Assembly: GCA_018821745.1 (NCBI GenBank)
Contig: JAHJLU010000225.1
Coordinates: 1 to 7,093 of the forward strand
Length of the DNA: 7,093 nucleotides
Direction of reading: 5' to 3'
Source of the DNA: Myxococcota bacterium
GTDB lineage: Bacteria; Myxococcota_A; Polyangia; HGW-17
The translations under genes and the position numbers were made by a program. Below are positions 5,087 through 7,093 of the stretch, piece after piece. Every line of letters starts with the position of its first letter. Position 1 is the stretch's first letter. The notes under the pieces were generated by a model. The model saw only the letters and a program-made list of their open reading frames with translations, had not been told where the DNA came from and searched no databases.

Positions 5087-7093
5087 AACCATACTTTCCA
5101 TTTCCTGCGGGATTATTCTGGGGGTCCTGGCCCTGTCGGTCGCGGCGGCACCCGAGAAAAAAGAGCGGCACAAGCCCATCACGCGCCTCGCCTTTTTAGT
5201 GGGGGCCAACAACGGCGGGCAGGGGCGGGTCAGGCTGCTATACTCCCACACCGACACCCGCGCCGTGTCCAAAGTGTTTCAGGAGCTTGGGGGGATCACC
5301 CCCGGCAACACCCACCTGCTCCTGGATCCTTCCCGTGGCGACTTTCTCAGGAAGAGCACGGCCCTGGCCTCGACCATCGCCGCGCTGCGGGGCTCGGGCA
5401 GACAGGTGCAGGTGATTTTTTACTATTCGGGACACTCCGACGAGACGGGACTCCTCCTCGGGGGGGAGCGCCTCACCTACAAAGAGCTCAGAAAGAACCT
5501 CAAGGACCTCAAGGGGGACGTTACCATCGCCATACTGGACTCCTGCTCCTCGGGGGCCGTTACCCGCGCCAAGGGGGGGCGTTTTGTGCCCTCCTTCCTC
5601 AACTCACAGCAGGATGTCACCAGGGGCGAGGTGTTTCTCACCTCCTCATCGGCCTCGGAAGCGGCCCAGGAGTCGGACACCATCAAGGGGTCCTACTTCA
5701 CCCACTACATGATCTCCGGGCTCCGCGGGGCCGCCGACACCTCCAATGATCAGCGGGTGACCATTGGTGAAGCCTATCAATACGCCTTCGCCCGGACCCT
5801 CAAGCGGACCGAGTCCTCCCAGTCCGGTCCCCAGCACCCCAACTACGCCTTTCGGCTCGTGGGGAGCGGTGATCTGGTCATCACCGAGCTCAAAAAGACC
5901 CGCTCCAAACTGATCATTCCCAAAGCAGTGATTGGCCGCATCCTGGTGCGTGACAGCCAGGGGAACCTGGTCTCCGAGGTGGAGAAGTTCGGCAAAATGC
6001 CCCTCCATATTGCCCTGGCGCCGGGGGTCTACCAGGTCACCTTCATCACCGGGAAGCTGGTACGCAGGGGCCAGGTGGTGCTCGGGCGGGTCCGGGTCAC
6101 CATGTTCGATGTGAACCGCCTGCGCCGCGCATCCACCGAGGGCGCCCGGGGCAAGGGTCCCCAGGATTCTCCCGTCACCCTCGTCCCCGCCTCGCTCTCG
6201 CTCTTCCCCTTCATGAGTGTCAACCGGGGCTTTGGGGGCCGTGTTGTGAATCTCTTCTCCCTCAACCTCCTCTATGAGCAGGCCTGGTCCCTCAGCGGGC
6301 TGGAGATCTCCGGGCTGGGAGTGCTCCGCAGCGGTTCGGTCAGGGGGATCCAGATCGCCGGGCTCTTCAACTACAACGAGGGCCCCACCACGGGGCTGCA
6401 GATCGGCGGCCTCCTCAGCGGCACGGACCGTGACTATAAAGGGATCCAGATCGGCGGGGTGGGGAGTGTGGCAATGGGAAACACAACCGGGCTGCAGATT
6501 GGCGGTGTCCTGGACTTCACACTTGGACACCTGCGGGGCGCGCAGATCGCGGGACTCGCCAACGTGGCGGGGAATGGCGGCAAAGGGCTCCAGATCGGTG
6601 GCGTGACCAACATCAGCGGGGCGAACTTCACGGGGCTGCAGATCGCGGGGGTGGCCAACATCACGGCGGGAGACATGAAGGGGCTGCAGATTTCCGGTGT
6701 CTTCAACTCGGCCCGGGACGTGACGGGGCTGCAGCTGGGTGTGGTAAACGTGGCCCGAAACGTGCGGGGGATGCAGCTGGGCGTGGTGAACGTAGCTGAC
6801 CGCTCCTCGTGGTCCCTGGGGCTGGTGAACATCATCAAAAACGGCCGCTATCTCCTGGGAGTCAACACGGACACGGCCCGGGGGCTGAACCTGGAATTCA
6901 AGCACGGGGGCGACTACTGGCACACCATCTACAGTGTGGGAACCTACCTCAATGACTCCACCTACCGCGGGACGCTGCGGACGGGGGCGGGGTTCGGGGC
7001 CCACATTCCCCTGAACCCGCAACTGAGCGTGGATCTGGACGCGCTCACCTATCAGAAGGACGTGACCCGCAGCGAGACACCCTCGGGAACCGA
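5079..7093 (+). CDS. Secreted caspase-like protease (peptidase C14) fused to surface repeats, 3' end missing
   Basis: A continuous frame of 671 codons runs from ATG 5079 to the right edge without a stop. AGGAG (5067-5071) sits seven bases upstream, and the gene overlaps the anti-sigma gene by eight bases. Residues 1-24 are a signal peptide with likely cleavage near AAA/PEK. Residues about 35-265 are a caspase domain: RLAFLVGANNGG, the catalytic histidine in YYSGHSDETG (H119), the catalytic cysteine in ILDSCSSGA (C156), then LTSSSASEAAQESD, SYFTHYMISGLRGAAD and QHPNYAFRLVGSGDLVIT. Both catalytic residues are intact. About 275-348 form a PEGA-like beta domain (IGRILVRDSQGNLVSEVEK, APGVYQV). From 407 come GLQIGGV-type repeats, then beta-barrel-like sequence (588-671). 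Such caspases cut after basic or acidic residues depending on subfamily; specificity is unknown here. It probably acts in the periplasm or at the outer membrane. Confidence 0.9.
   Translation, partial: MIRTILSISCGIILGVLALSVAAAPEKKERHKPITRLAFLVGANNGGQGRVRLLYSHTDTRAVSKVFQELGGITPGNTHLLLDPSRGDFLRKSTALASTIAALRGSGRQVQVIFYYSGHSDETGLLLGGERLTYKELRKNLKDLKGDVTIAILDSCSSGAVTRAKGGRFVPSFLNSQQDVTRGEVFLTSSSASEAAQESDTIKGSYFTHYMISGLRGAADTSNDQRVTIGEAYQYAFARTLKRTESSQSGPQHPNYAFRLVGSGDLVITELKKTRSKLIIPKAVIGRILVRDSQGNLVSEVEKFGKMPLHIALAPGVYQVTFITGKLVRRGQVVLGRVRVTMFDVNRLRRASTEGARGKGPQDSPVTLVPASLSLFPFMSVNRGFGGRVVNLFSLNLLYEQAWSLSGLEISGLGVLRSGSVRGIQIAGLFNYNEGPTTGLQIGGLLSGTDRDYKGIQIGGVGSVAMGNTTGLQIGGVLDFTLGHLRGAQIAGLANVAGNGGKGLQIGGVTNISGANFTGLQIAGVANITAGDMKGLQISGVFNSARDVTGLQLGVVNVARNVRGMQLGVVNVADRSSWSLGLVNIIKNGRYLLGVNTDTARGLNLEFKHGGDYWHTIYSVGTYLNDSTYRGTLRTGAGFGAHIPLNPQLSVDLDALTYQKDVTRSETPSGT
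6297..6818 (+). repeat. Array of 16-residue GLQIGGV-type repeats inside the caspase gene
   Basis: Eight consecutive units of exactly 16 residues (48 bases) start at residues 407, 423, 439, 455, 471, 487, 503 and 519. They are followed by units of 15, 14 and 17 residues starting at 535, 550 and 564. The core is G-[LIA]-[QE]-[IL]-[GSA]-[GV]-[LV]-x-[N/variable], then seven variable residues. The repeats resemble the Leptospira LA_2272-type surface repeats, thought to be outer-membrane or surface associated. At DNA level the element GGGCTGCAGAT recurs at 6393, 6489, 6633 and 6681, and GGGCTGCAGCTG at 6726. Variable positions have diverged, so this is an old array and not a recent tandem duplication. 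The regular strand-turn period fits a beta-helix or a repeat-built barrel. Confidence 0.8.

Noticed and set aside
5079..5108. Lipoprotein signal at Cys10 of the caspase
   Set aside because: The sequence LSISC is followed by more hydrophobic residues rather than a mature N-terminus. Cys10 lies in the middle of the hydrophobic core, so an ordinary signal peptide with cleavage near residue 24 fits better.
4436..5272. A 278-codon minus-strand frame opposite the anti-sigma gene
   Set aside because: It is antisense to a membrane protein with a clear helix and operon overlaps, and its product has no recognisable motif.
5646..7022. A 458-codon open frame on the minus strand opposite the caspase gene
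   Set aside because: It lies opposite the caspase/repeat gene, which has catalytic motifs and a signal peptide. The antisense product is a periodic Asp/Leu/Gln/Pro/His-rich echo of the 48-base repeat in GC-rich DNA, with no recognisable domain.
1..7093. CRISPR array, tRNA, rRNA, insertion sequence or integrase
   Set aside because: No regularly spaced repeat-spacer pattern, T-loop GTTC signature, transposase motif or terminal inverted repeats were seen. The only long repeat array is protein-coding.

Overview
The window is a GC-rich bacterial segment, about 7.1 kb, with all convincing genes on the + strand. A secreted protease with a C-terminal outer-membrane-type repeat region points to a Gram-negative host. 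The caspase resembles the secreted caspase-family proteins common in Myxococcota and related former Deltaproteobacteria. The C-terminal repeats resemble the surface repeats described in Leptospira. I therefore place the host only loosely, in a deltaproteobacterial-grade or spirochaete-like lineage.

Layout. (1) 2-58: last codons of a truncated gene whose product ends in a Cys/Gly/Thr-rich tail. (2) 163-1176: a PD-(D/E)XK (RecB/Cas4-like) nuclease-fold protein with a divergent N-terminal half. (3) 1177-1821: about 645 bases with no convincing gene. It holds an antisense remnant of an RCC1 repeat at 1185-1331, AT-richer sequence with short direct repeats, and one doubtful small ORF. (4) 1822-3528: a 568-residue radical SAM enzyme with an N-terminal cobalamin-binding-like domain. 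(5) 3529-3798: an intergenic promoter region. (6) 3799-7093: a tightly overlapping three-gene operon that runs off the right edge. It encodes an ECF sigma factor, a single-pass membrane anti-sigma-like protein with a periplasmic DUF4384-like domain, and a secreted caspase-like protease (peptidase C14) fused to a beta-rich domain and a long run of 16-residue GLQIGG-type repeats.

The most interesting content is the last operon. Gene order and stop/start overlaps suggest a trans-envelope signalling unit. In this reading the sigma factor is held by the membrane anti-sigma protein, whose outer domain belongs to a family often found attached to bacterial caspases. The co-translated caspase sits outside the inner membrane and is anchored to, or displayed at, the outer membrane by its repeat region. 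The caspase could act on the anti-sigma protein, be the main output of the sigma factor, or both. This is inference from domain content and gene order. The last gene is incomplete and does not appear as a closed reading frame because its stop lies beyond the window.
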